A DNA stretch of 64,000 bases. It comes from Anas platyrhynchos. Lineage: Eukaryota; Chordata; Aves; Anseriformes; Anatidae. Position numbers and translations under genes: made by a program. The stretch lies in contig NC_092611.1 of assembly GCF_047663525.1 (NCBI RefSeq), positions 8,965,001 to 9,029,000 of the forward strand, read 5' to 3'. The notes under the pieces are model-generated. The model did no database searches. It saw only the letters and a program-made list of their open reading frames with translations, and was not told the origin of the DNA. Position 1 is the stretch's first letter. Each line of letters starts with the position of its first letter. Below are positions 1-8,020 of this stretch, one piece after another.

Positions 1-12
1 GCTATGCCTCAC

Positions 13-61
13 CCGCGATGGCGAGGAGCGCCAAGAAGAGGGCGGCCACCTTGGGAGACAT
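13..61 (-). CDS. APOA4: APOA4 first coding exon (partial gene, signal peptide)
   Basis: Read on the minus strand, an ATG at 61-59 opens a short hydrophobic frame (MSPKVAALFLALLAIAG) that stops at a consensus donor GTGAGG at 12-11 after 16 codons plus one base. This is the usual size and phase of the exon carrying the ApoA-I/A-IV/E signal peptide. Apolipoprotein A-IV is a secreted amphipathic-helix protein of chylomicrons and HDL. The identification rests on the signal-peptide exon structure plus synteny: APOA4 lies head-to-head with APOC3 in this cluster. The rest of the gene lies left of the window, so the helical repeats cannot be checked. A GC-rich frame on the other strand across this region is a shadow. 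ApoA-V or another A-type apolipoprotein is possible but less likely from gene order. Confidence 0.8.
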
Positions 62-135
62 CCTGAGCGGTGCAGGAGAGGCTCCCCTGTGCTGCTGCTT
101 CCTGCAGGACCTGCCGAGCCGGGCAGTGCCGGCGG

Positions 136-145
136 CTATTTATGC
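136..145 (-). promoter_or_regulatory. APOA4: APOA4 TATA box
   Basis: GCATAAATAG on the minus strand lies about 75 bp upstream of the APOA4 ATG. The expected start of transcription is near 105-112, leaving a 5' UTR of about 45-50 nt before the ATG at 61. The same decamer is the APOA1 TATA box at 3951-3960. Confidence 0.65.
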
Positions 146-197
146 TCCCCGAGCAGCCTCGCCGCTTCCACGCAGGCCTGAGCCACGGATCCCAGGC

Positions 198-206
198 TTG
201 GACTTT
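198..206 (-). promoter_or_regulatory. Candidate HNF4 site of the APOA4 promoter
   Basis: TTGGACTTT (minus strand AAAGTCCAA) resembles the HNF4-selective AAAGTCCA motif. It sits roughly 90 bp upstream of the predicted APOA4 start, where liver/intestine apolipoprotein promoters usually carry an HNF4 element. Motif match only. Confidence 0.35.
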
Positions 207-209
207 AGC

Positions 210-880
210 AAGGTCGCAACGTGGAAGGGCCTGACGTGTGCTGATAGCACCCGCGGCTCTGCCAGCCCTCTGGTTGGGTGCCAAAGGCCAGCGCTGCCAG
301 GGCGTGTGGGCAAACCCAGCGAGGGGCTGGGGGCAGCACGGGGACCCGGGGCTGAGACCCTTCTGGGATGGGGAGGCTGGGGGAGAGGGGACAGCACGCC
401 GGAGTGGAGACTGGTGGGGATGTGCAGTGCTGGGGCGCAGCACAGGGGTGGCAGGGGCAGGGAGCAGCCGGGCAGCGGTGATGCTCGGATCAAGAGAGCC
501 ACAGCCAAGGCCCTGCGATGCTCCCAGCCTCAGCACCTCGGGGTGCCCGGGGTTGGGGACACAGCCTGGGCACTGCCAGCAGCCCCCCGGGGTCAGGGCC
601 CCCTGAGCAGAGGCAGCCCTGCGTTGTCCCAGGCCGGGAGTGGGTGCCACTGGATGTCACCCTTGTGCTGTGCGAGCCCATGGCAGCCCCGGGCCTGTCC
701 CCACGGCCACCCTCAGCCCGGCGTGGCTGCGCACACACGTGTGTGCCCACACACATGCACAGCCCCCAGCCAGCCCCTGCAGCCTTGGCCCCCGCTGCTG
801 GGGGATTTCTCAACTCCAAACGGGGGGGAGAAAAACCCATCCAGAGCAAACCTGGGAACGCGCCCCCTCCCCGCAGCCAC
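210..880. other. APOA4-APOC3 divergent intergenic region
   Basis: This is GC-rich spacer between two head-to-head promoters, with only about 850 bp between predicted transcription starts. In mammals the equivalent region holds an enhancer shared by APOA1, APOC3 and APOA4. I see a CA/TG-rich patch at about 731-760, a GAGCAAAC forkhead-like octamer at 844-851 and a CGCCCCCTCCCC SP/KLF-type site at 861-872. No coding exon is evident. Confidence 0.5.
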
Positions 881-888
881 TCCGCCGC

Positions 889-900
889 TGACCTTTGCGC
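889..900 (+). promoter_or_regulatory. HNF4/nuclear-receptor DR1 element of APOC3
   Basis: TGACCTTTGCGC is one base away from the core of the human APOC3 C3P element (TGACCTTTGCCC), which binds HNF4 and other receptors as a DR1. Its distance from the TATA box (32 bp) and predicted start (about -65 to -75) also matches the human site. Identified by motif and position, not by binding data. Confidence 0.7.
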
Positions 901-931
901 AAGCACCCTCGGAGGCGGCTGTTGGGGAGGG

Positions 932-937
932 TATAAA
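932..937 (+). promoter_or_regulatory. APOC3: APOC3 TATA box
   Basis: TATAAA lies in a G-rich context about 30 bp before the predicted noncoding first exon (about 962-990), which ends at the donor GTGAGT at 991. Confidence 0.8.
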
Positions 938-961
938 GTGGGAGGCTGGGGCTGCCCCCAC

Positions 962-990
962 GGAGCAGAGCCCCGGCACAGCGCGCCCAG
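962..990 (+). other. APOC3: APOC3 noncoding exon 1
   Basis: A short 5' UTR exon is inferred from the TATA box spacing and the consensus donor CAG|GTGAGT at 991. APOC3 genes characteristically have a noncoding first exon and a start codon two bases into exon 2, as here. The 5' end is an estimate. Confidence 0.6.
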
Positions 991-1113
991 GTGAGTGGGG
1001 AAGCCCCCGGAAAGCATCAGGCCTGGGATGGGCACCAGGCACTGGGCAAAAGGGGTTGGGGATGGGGCCCCTGCCCACCACCCCACACCATGTGCTCTGC
1101 TCTCTCCCCAGCC

Positions 1114-1591
1114 ATGAAGGTCTCAGTCCTGCTCCTGCTCATCTGCGTGGCCGTCCTGGCAGTGGGAGCACGTAAGGGCGATGGGAGGGTGATGGGAGGA
1201 AGGGGTTGGAGGGAGCTCGGGGGGCGCGGGGCGCAGGGGTGCGCACGCAGCGCTCCCACCGGGCTTGTGCTCGCAGGGGCTGACACGCCCGATGACACGG
1301 ACACGGTGGTGAGGAAAGTGCAGGAGTACGTCAAGCAAGCCACCGACGTGGTCAAGTCGGTCTTCACCACGGTGCAGGAGTCAGAGGCAGCTCAGCAAGC
1401 CAGGTGCCCCCGCGCCCCAAAACCAGCCGGGCACCCTGCCCCCTGCCCACCGGCACGCGCCCGGTGCCGTGCTCTGACTGCGGTTCCCTTGCAGGAAATG
1501 GCTGTCGGACAACGCCGACGTGGTGAAGCAGCAGCTGGCCCGGCTGAAGGAGCAGCTCTCGGAGTTCTGGAAGCTGACGCCGGGCGCGTAG
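1114..1591 (+). CDS. APOC3: Apolipoprotein C-III (exons 1114-1171, 1277-1403, 1495-1591)
   Basis: Three coding segments join in frame to 93 codons plus TAG. The start at 1114 follows a CCCCAG acceptor at 1110-1111. Residues 1-21 form a signal peptide ending AVGARA, comparable to the human SARA cleavage site. The mature part is about 72 residues of amphipathic helix, with the hallmark VQES..AQQAR stretch at the exon 3/4 junction and LSEFWKLTP near the end. ApoC-III is a secreted exchangeable apolipoprotein of VLDL and HDL that inhibits lipoprotein lipase and remnant uptake. Splice phases (1, then 2) match human APOC3. The protein stops soon after SEFW..TP, so it lacks the extra C-terminal residues of the human protein, including the O-glycosylated Thr. 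It is divergent from APOA4 and convergent with APOA1. Confidence 0.92.
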
Positions 1592-1693
1592 CCCTGCCGC
1601 GGGCTGGCGGGGGGCGGCCGGGTGCGGGTCCCACCTGGCCACCGGCCCCGGCTCCCCCACGGAGCGACGTGTGCCCTCCGTGGCGGTTCTTGT

Positions 1694-1699
1694 AATAAA
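1694..1699 (+). other. APOC3: APOC3 polyadenylation signal
   Basis: AATAAA lies 103 bp after the APOC3 stop; cleavage is expected around 1710-1720. The short 3' UTR fits the family. Confidence 0.8.
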
Positions 1700-1720
1700 G
1701 TGGAGCTGAAGCGAGGTGGA

Positions 1721-2279
1721 TGGCTGTGCCGGGGGTCACTGGGGGCACGGGGTGGCGAGGAGGAGCGCGCAGCGTGGGCGAGGGAGGGCACGGGCTGGGG
1801 GTGTGCACCTCTGCCGTGGGCGAGCACCGCGCTGCACCAACACACACACACTGGGGTGCTGAGGGGATGCAGGGGCTGCAAGCTGGGAGGGTTCAGCCAA
1901 CACCAGAGCAGCCCCCACCGTGCCTGCCCACCCTGGCAGATGCTTCTTGATGCATTCGGTGTGACAGAGCCCGTGCTGGCCCAGCTCAGAGCCCTCGGAG
2001 CAGGGAGAGCCGCGGGGCTGCGGCAGGCACAGAGCTGGGGCTGTGCCCTGGGCAGAGCTGGGAGCAGCACCTGAAGGGCTCGGAGGTCTGCGGTGGCAGC
2101 AGGGAGAGCCCTGGGCACCCACCCTGCCACCTCCCTTCCCTGCTTCCCCAGGACCCCCCAGACCTCAGACCCTCTCCCTGTGCCAGAGGGATGCGGCTGA
2201 GCCCAGTGCCACTCGCTGCACCCACGCGTCCCCCCCACAGGCTGCCCCCCTCCAGCATCCACTGCAAAGACTGAGTGAG
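1721..2279. other. Intergenic spacer between convergent APOC3 and APOA1
   Basis: About 560 bp of GC-rich DNA lie between the two polyadenylation sites. I see a short CA run at 1840-1852 and no coding or RNA gene. Confidence 0.6.
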
Positions 2280-2299
2280 CTCCAATAACTTAAGTCGTG

Positions 2300-2305
2300 T
2301 TTATT
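2300..2305 (-). other. APOA1: APOA1 polyadenylation signal
   Basis: TTTATT on the plus strand (AATAAA on minus) lies about 210 bp past the APOA1 stop codon; cleavage is expected near 2280. Confidence 0.8.
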
Positions 2306-2512
2306 TGATAAAAGAGAGGCGAAGCTGAGACAGACTCCGGTTCGGGGAGGGAAGGGGGTGTGCGAGGAGTTGGTCCCCAGGGGGGGCTCCCCAGGGCTGG
2401 CCTGGCCCGGGGCCCCCGGAGCCGGTCCCCTCGGCCACCCCGGGTGCCGGGCGGAGAGGGGGCACTGCGGGAGCAGGACGGGGGGACGGGGTCAGTCCCT
2501 GGCCACGCCAGC

Positions 2513-3624
2513 TCAGGCCACGGTCTTCTGGAGTTCATCCAGGAGGGAGATGAAGCGGGTCTTGAGGTTCTCGGCGTAGGGGGTGAGGCGCTCCTTGAAG
2601 TCCTGCACCAGGGGGGTCATCTTCTCGCGCAAGTTGCTGAGCTGCTCCACCACCTTGGCCTGGTACTCGGCGGCCTGGGGGATGCCCTTCTCCCGGATCT
2701 CCTCCAGCTTCTGGCTCAGCTTCTGCCTCAGCTCGTCGCTGTAGGGCGCCAGGTTCTTGCGCAGCTCCTCCACGTGCCCGCGCAGGCGGTCCCGCGCCTC
2801 CTCGGCCACCGGGGTCAGCTTCTGCTGCATCAGCTCCACCTTCTGCTTGGTGAGCTCCTTCAGCTCCTGGGCCACGGGTGCCAGGCGCTGGCGGTACTGC
2901 TCCAGCTCCTCCGTCCACTTGGCGGAGAACTGGTCCAGGAAGGGCCGGATCTTCTCCTTCACCTCCTCCAGGTCCTTGGTCAGCTCGGCGCGCAGGCTCT
3001 CGGTGTCCTTCAGCCACATCTCCCGCACCTCCTTGTAGTAGGGGGCCATGTCCTCCCGCAGCTTGGCGGCGGCAGCGCCCAGCGTGTCCAGGTTGTCGGC
3101 CAGCTTCAGGCTGGGGAGAGCACGGCGAGGTCAGGCACGGCGCCGGGCACGGGGACACGGCCACCAGGACCCCCCCACCGTCCCCCTCCCCACTTACTCG
3201 AGCTGTTTGCCCACGGCAGAGGCCTCGAACTGGGCGATGGCATCCTTGCCGCTGGCCTTCACGGTCTCCAGGTAGACGTCCACCAGGTCCCTGAGGCGGT
3301 CCAGGGGTGCCTGGGGCTCATCGTGCTGCCAGAAGTAGCGGGCCTGGGTGCCTGCAGGGACGCACGGCGTGCTCAGGACGGGCGGCCAGGAGACCCGGGC
3401 AGACCCAGCCCCGCTGCTGTGCCCGGGACCTGCTGAGCCCTCACCGCCCCGGCGGTGTTCCCGGGGGCTCGTGGCTGAGTTTTGGCTCGGAGCTGGCCAG
3501 CCGGGTGCTCCCCGCAGCGCTTGCAGCAGGCTCGGCTGCCCCATCCCCGTCCCCGTCCCCGCTGCCCCCCTTTGGACCTACCCGTCAGGAAGAGCAGGGC
3601 GAGGGTCACCACCACGACTCTCAT
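2513..3624 (-). CDS. APOA1: Apolipoprotein A-I (exons 3624-3582, 3351-3198, 3110-2513)
   Basis: Three minus-strand coding exons (43, 154 and 598 nt) give exactly 264 codons plus TGA, the length of bird apoA-I. Residues 1-18 are the signal peptide, 19-24 (RYFWQH) the propeptide equivalent to mammalian R-x-F-W-Q-Q, and the mature chain begins DEPQAPLDR. The last exon encodes 11/22-residue amphipathic helix repeats punctuated by proline (for example [43 protein letters not shown]). ApoA-I is the main HDL protein, cofactor of LCAT and acceptor for ABCA1-exported lipid. Splice phases 1 and 2 agree with the family, as does the start two codons into a short exon after a noncoding exon 1. It is convergent with APOC3 and about 1.7 kb from the SIK3 3' end. 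The antisense strand of the last exon is open because of codon bias and is not a gene. Confidence 0.97.
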
Positions 3625-3884
3625 CTTCGGGCAGAACCTGGGGGCAGAGCAAGGCGGCTGGGTGAGGGGAGCCCTCGGCAGAGCCAGCCCAGCACCCGAG
3701 CCCCCCGACCCAGCAGCAGACACCCCGAGGGTGCCCCCGCTGGGTGTGGGACGGTCCCTGTGTGGCCCCCTCCTGCTGTGGGGCAGGACGCCGGCCCCAT
3801 TCCCCGGCCGGGGGTCCTGGAGGAACCCCGGAGCCGGGGGCAGCCTGGGCGAGCATCCCGTGCCGGGGCAGCGCGGGCTCTTAC

Positions 3885-3928
3885 CGGCGCTCTCCTGGCT
3901 CCGCTCTGCTGCTGCTCGTCCCGTGTGA
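3885..3928 (-). other. APOA1: APOA1 noncoding exon 1
   Basis: The exon is bounded by a TATA-derived start near 3928 and a donor GTAAGA at 3884-3883. It joins exon 2 at 3637 (acceptor CCCAG), where 13 nt precede the ATG. The 5' end is estimated. Confidence 0.6.
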
Positions 3929-3950
3929 GCCCGCTGCTTCCCCGCGGCTG

Positions 3951-3960
3951 CTATTTATGC
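3951..3960 (-). promoter_or_regulatory. APOA1: APOA1 TATA box
   Basis: GCATAAATAG on minus, about 30 bp upstream of the predicted start and identical to the APOA4 TATA decamer. Confidence 0.8.
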
Positions 3961-3981
3961 AGGAGGGGCTGCTCCCGCCGG

Positions 3982-3988
3982 AGATAAG
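3982..3988 (+). promoter_or_regulatory. GATA motif in the APOA1 proximal promoter
   Basis: AGATAAG, a perfect WGATAR match about 55 bp upstream of the predicted APOA1 start. Motif only; GATA factors are plausible intestinal/hepatic regulators. Confidence 0.35.
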
Positions 3989-4040
3989 CCAGCGCTGCAG
4001 CCCAAGAAATCACTCCCCGGCGCGGGCGATGTGGCGCGTG

Positions 4041-4055
4041 GAGTTCAAGGATCGT
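4041..4055 (-). promoter_or_regulatory. APOA1 site C-like nuclear receptor element
   Basis: On the minus strand this reads ACGATCCTTGAACTC. It shares GATCCTTGAACTC with human APOA1 hepatic site C and lies at about -113 to -127 relative to the predicted start, close to the human position (-134 to -119). Site C binds HNF4, ARP-1 and RXR. Confidence 0.7.
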
Positions 4056-4111
4056 GCGCACAGCCCGGGCGCGGGCCAGCACGCCAAGGAGCGCCGGCTT
4101 GGCAGGGCCCC

Positions 4112-4120
4112 GAGCAAACA
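4112..4120 (-). promoter_or_regulatory. APOA1 site B-like FOXA (HNF3) element
   Basis: Minus strand TGTTTGCTC lies within CTCCTGTTTGCTCGG, matching the forkhead core TGTTTGC of human site B and placed just distal to the site C match, as in human. Confidence 0.6.
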
Positions 4121-4239
4121 GGAGCTCCCCGCGGGACGCAACTCGCTGGCCAAGGAGCCTGTTTACGCTCCGGGTGACCCAGATTCCTGCCCGCTGCTCC
4201 GGCCCCACCAGGGCCCCTCGGCAGCCCCCAGGGATTGGC

Positions 4240-5640
4240 CGTGAGCCCGGGGACGAGGTTTATACCCGCAGGGATCTGGCCTGCTGAACCCCAACCCCTC
4301 GCCCTGCTTCCTCCGCTGTTGTGGGCCCCTGCCCCTTCCCTCCCCGAGCCCCCCGCTGCTCACATCCCCCCGGTTCCCGGCATGGCCCCGTGCAGAGGAC
4401 CTGGAGCCGTGCCCAGGGGCTGCTGCGTCCCTGTGCCAGCATCACCCGGGCAAAGTGAGGCAAAGGCTGAGCCCCGAGCAAGCAGCCAGCGTGGGCACAG
4501 CACCCCGGCACAGCCACCCCAAAATTCCTCCTTGGTGCCCAGCTGCTCAGCAGCCAGAGCGACGGCTCCAAGGGAAGGAGCCCGGTGGGGCCTGGGCACA
4601 GAGCAGGGCACAGCCTCAGACATTGCTGCGGAGGAGCACCGGGCACCAGGAGGGGCTGCTCGATGCCACGGGGGAGCTGCCCACGGGGGAGCGATGCTCC
4701 CTGCTCTGGGGCAGCCCCAAGCCCAGCCCAGTGGTCGGGCACCGCATCCCTGTCCCTGTCCCTGTCCCCATCCCCTGTGGCACCCTGCTCCCTGCTCCCC
4801 TCCGCTGCCCACAGCTTCCCCTTGCCCCAGGGGAAGCCTGGTTTGGGAAGGAGGCTCCTGGCACCGTCTTTGACCCCCAGGGGGATGCAGCGGGGTGCAG
4901 CACACGCAGGGGGCCAGCACCGCATCCTGCTGGAGCGCTCCCACCCTTTAGGGTCTGGAGGCAGCCTGGGGATCAGGATGGGCACCTCGAGGCACAACTG
5001 GGGCACAAGGAAAGCAGCAGTGATGGCAGCACCACGACAAGCTGCTGGCCAGGAGCTGGCGAAGCTGAGGTGAACGGCACCCGAGGGAGGGAAGCGCTGC
5101 AGAGGGGGCCTGGCTGCCCGTGGGCGCTGGGGAAGCGCAGCCGGGGGGCTCTGGGCTCGGGGTGGGTTGGTGCTGCCGGCTCCAGCTCTGCTCCTGGAGC
5201 CCCCTCCCCGGGCAGGGCCCCGCAGCGAAGCCCCCGTGGCCGTCAGCGCGCAGGAATCATCCGCAGGATGAGTCAGCCGGGGCGCAGCGCCGCTCGGCGC
5301 CTTCGCAGGAGGCCCTATCGCTGCAGTGGGGGCAGGGAGATAAGCCAAGGATTTCAGGAAAACAGCTCCAACACAGGCTGCGGCTGCGCCTCCGCCATGC
5401 CCCGGCACCCCTGCGGCCCCCGAGGTCCCCGCCAGGAGGGTGCAGGCGAGGCTGGGAGCGAGGCAGCCCCGAAATCCCAGGGGCACTGCACGGGGCCACG
5501 TGCGCCCCACGCCTGCCCCGAGCGTGGCCGCAGGAGGGGACAGCGGTGCCACCCCGCCAGCCTTCGCCCCCGGCGCCCCCAGAGCCCCCGGCCGTCCCCC
5601 GCCTCCACCCCCCGGCGTTGAGCAACAAGGCAAACAAGAG
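4240..5640. other. GC-rich spacer between APOA1 promoter and SIK3 3' end
   Basis: There is no splice-consistent coding exon here. Long open frames on both strands (for example 4260-5633) reflect high GC and have low-complexity translations without recognisable domains. The region holds a CCCTGT short repeat at about 4750-4771, an AP-1 heptamer TGAGTCA at 5269-5275 and a GATA site AGATAAG at 5338-5344, which together may mark a distal element. Confidence 0.5.
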
Positions 5641-5665
5641 AGCGGGGGAAGATCATCATCATGGT

Positions 5666-5671
5666 TTTATT
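5666..5671 (-). other. SIK3: SIK3 distal polyadenylation signal
   Basis: TTTATT on plus (AATAAA on minus) lies at the boundary between AT-rich UTR-like sequence and the GC-rich spacer. Cleavage is expected near 5645-5655. Confidence 0.7.
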
Positions 5672-6792
5672 TGTCATGATCCCACTGTCCAACTAATCGA
5701 CTAGTTGCAAGTGACCCACAAAAAAAATGGACTGAAGGTTTACCGAAACTTGGGTTTTGTTTTTTGTTTTTTTGTAGTTTTTTTTTTTTTAGTCCAACAT
5801 AAATGAGGAAGAAAAATACTTCTGACATTTCCAAAAAACAGAAATAATAGCAAAGTATATTAATATACATTCAACATATACTGCGCGTATTGATTACTAC
5901 AATACAAAGCAATGATAAAAAAAAAAAGTGTGATACTGCGAAATGGCACGGTTAAGCGAGTCCCTGCTTTTTTTTTGGATGCTTACTGTAGGGTGGCTGT
6001 CAACTCTCCCAGAAATACAGTGTCATGTAAACAAAAGGAAAACAAACCAAAGGTACAGAGCGAAAGGCTTTCAGTGTTTCCTGGCATCTTCCCGCTGAAG
6101 CCCGGCGAGCCCTGCCTGGCTCCCTGCGCCCCCGGCCCGCTCAGGGCCCCCTTCACCAGCGGGGGAAATAAATGCAGCAGGGCAGCCACGGCCCCGAGCA
6201 GCTCGAGGGTGCCAGCAGCAACGCTGGCCGGGGAGATGCTGCTTGGCAGCAGCCGAGATTTTTCCTCCTTTCTGGTTTTCTGGGCCGCAGCTCCGTTTAC
6301 AGCATTATTTTCCTGGGGACAGGGTGGGGAGGGGGTGGGAAGAGGCATGGGTTGCAATAGCGAATTAACCTCTGCCACGCTGGTTTCACACTTCCTTCTG
6401 TGCAAATTCAGGAGGGCTGGGTCGATTTTTCCTTTTTTTTTTTTTTCTTTAAAAAAAAAAAAGATTCCCAAAGTGTCAATAAGAGGAATTTCAGCTGTAG
6501 CTCGTGAAGTCCCGAAGGCAATGATGACACCAGGCGCTCCCCGAGCCCCGGCTGCTGCGGGTTTGCTTCCTCTCAGTCAAGGAAAGGATGGAAAGGACAA
6601 AGAAGAGACCTACGCATGTCTGAACTGTATAAAGGAGAATACCACTTTCGCCACTGGCACGAGAGAGAAAACCAGTCACAATTACAAAGTCATTAAAAGA
6701 AATAAAATACTTTGAACAAAAGGTGCAAGTCACAATTCATATAGAACAGAATCTAGTTAAAAATTTCTCTCAAACAGAAATTCCTTTTGCCT

Positions 6793-6798
6793 TTTATT
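6793..6798 (-). other. Candidate proximal SIK3 polyadenylation signal
   Basis: AATAAA on minus within the 3' UTR, followed downstream by AT-rich sequence. Use would shorten the UTR by about 1.1 kb. Confidence 0.3.
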
Positions 6799-7620
6799 AA
6801 TAACAATAATAATAAAACAACATTTACCAAAAAACAATTCCTACATGATCAGGAGGAAAAGCTAAGAAAACAAAGAAAAAAAAATCTGTCTTCCCTACAT
6901 TAAGCCAGGAGGAAAAAAAAACAAACAGAACAACAACAAAAAAGTTGTATGCGGATTTGAAAAGAAAAGGTTAAAAAGGGGGAGGGTGGGGGAAGAAGCG
7001 ATCCTTTCAGCACGATGACAAAATGAAGTAAGAACAAAAGCAGACGAAGATGAGACGAGAAGCGTATTGCACCAGGGGTAGGTGCGGGGCCCCCTCCTTC
7101 TGCCCCCGCTCCCAGGCTGGGGGCCCGCCGGGTCCCTCCCCAGTGCAAAGGATTCGGGAGGGAAGGGCAGCTCGGCCTCCTGGGGACGGCTCCGGGGCTG
7201 CGATGGCTCGGCACAGCGCTGAGCTCAGCTTCCATCCCCGCCTGCTCCTGCCCCACACACCGGGGGGCACCGGGAGGCACCGGGGGGCAGCGGTCCCTCT
7301 GCTCCTGGACCCGAGCAGCCCCGCGGCCCTGCCCGGGCAGTAAAAGCCCTCCAAAACCAGACTCAGTGCTCAGGCTCCGTGAATCCTCCGCTGACGTGTA
7401 GGACTCGGGTTCTCCGGTTATTTCGGTGATAGCTGGAGTTACAGGCAAACATGGCAAAAAATTAAAGAAACCAAAGGAACAACACACTGGATGAACTGAT
7501 TATGAGGAAAGGGGCCATGGTATTCCAGTTAGTCAGAAATACTACGGCAATTTGGCGCAATGCTGCTAGATACTGTTGGTTTAAAATGGACCTTTTTCAT
7601 TTCAAAGCTGTACAGAAAAC

Positions 7621-8010
7621 CTGCAACAGAGAGAAAAAGCAGAGAGGCGTTAGGGGATAGCACAGGATGGCAATCCTGCTCCCACAGCCCCTCGCCACGT
7701 CCACAGTCCAGCCCCACAGGCCATGCCGTGCCCAGACCGGAGCCACTGCCAGGAAAACGTGGCACAAACGTGTGACAGCAAGGGCCTGGAGGAGGGCAGG
7801 AGGGCACCTTCCCTGACAGGCAGCGGGGACAGCAGACAGCCACGGAGCGCAGAAGCTCAGCGTTGTCCCTTCTCCAGCCTTGCACCAACAGCGGGGCAAA
7901 GGCACGGGGAAGGAGACACACGTGGCAGCCTGGCCAGCACGACTTTGGGGCTGCCACACAGGCGAGCCTGGGCGTGCAGCTGGAGGGAAAAGGAGGACGC
8001 GGATACTCAC
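7621..8010 (-). other. SIK3: Putative SIK3 3' UTR intron (intron 24)
   Basis: The donor A|GTGAGTATCC begins ten bases after the TAA stop (8023-8021). The acceptor at 7622-7621 has a long pyrimidine tract ending TTGCAG. Interior sequence is GC-rich and unlike the AT-rich UTR on the other side. The junction is so close to the stop that nonsense-mediated decay would not be triggered. Confidence 0.6.
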
Positions 8011-8020
8011 TCCCTCCTCG

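Larger units (their letters stand above)
5648..7620 (-). other. SIK3: SIK3 terminal exon 25, 3' UTR
   Basis: About 1.97 kb of AT-rich, noncoding sequence runs from a strong acceptor (pyrimidine tract then TTGCAG, AG at 7622-7621) to the distal AATAAA. Features include long A/T runs, an A/T inverted repeat (6433-6462), an AAT-rich patch around 6798-6820 and a second AATAAA at 6798-6793 that could give a shorter transcript. The 267-residue plus-strand frame inside it (5912-6715) is low-complexity and judged spurious. The 5' boundary depends on the 3' UTR intron being real; otherwise the UTR is continuous to 8020. Confidence 0.6.

Noticed and set aside
18-1175. 385-codon plus-strand open frame across the APOA4-APOC3 spacer
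   Set aside because: It runs through the APOA4 exon, both promoters and into APOC3. High GC removes stop codons and the translation is low-complexity with no domain.
2360-3436. 358-codon frame antisense to APOA1
   Set aside because: It mirrors the GC-ending codons of APOA1 exon 4 and reads through introns. The leucine-rich translation is a by-product of the amphipathic helix repeats.
4260-5633. 457-codon minus-strand and 388-codon plus-strand frames between APOA1 and SIK3
   Set aside because: Both strands are open over the same GC-rich stretch, there are no splice or promoter signals in keeping, and the Gly/Ala/Pro-rich translations match no family I know.
5912-6715. 267-codon plus-strand frame in the SIK3 3' UTR
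   Set aside because: Includes Lys runs from poly-A tracts and has no homology I can recognise; it lies antisense within a noncoding exon.
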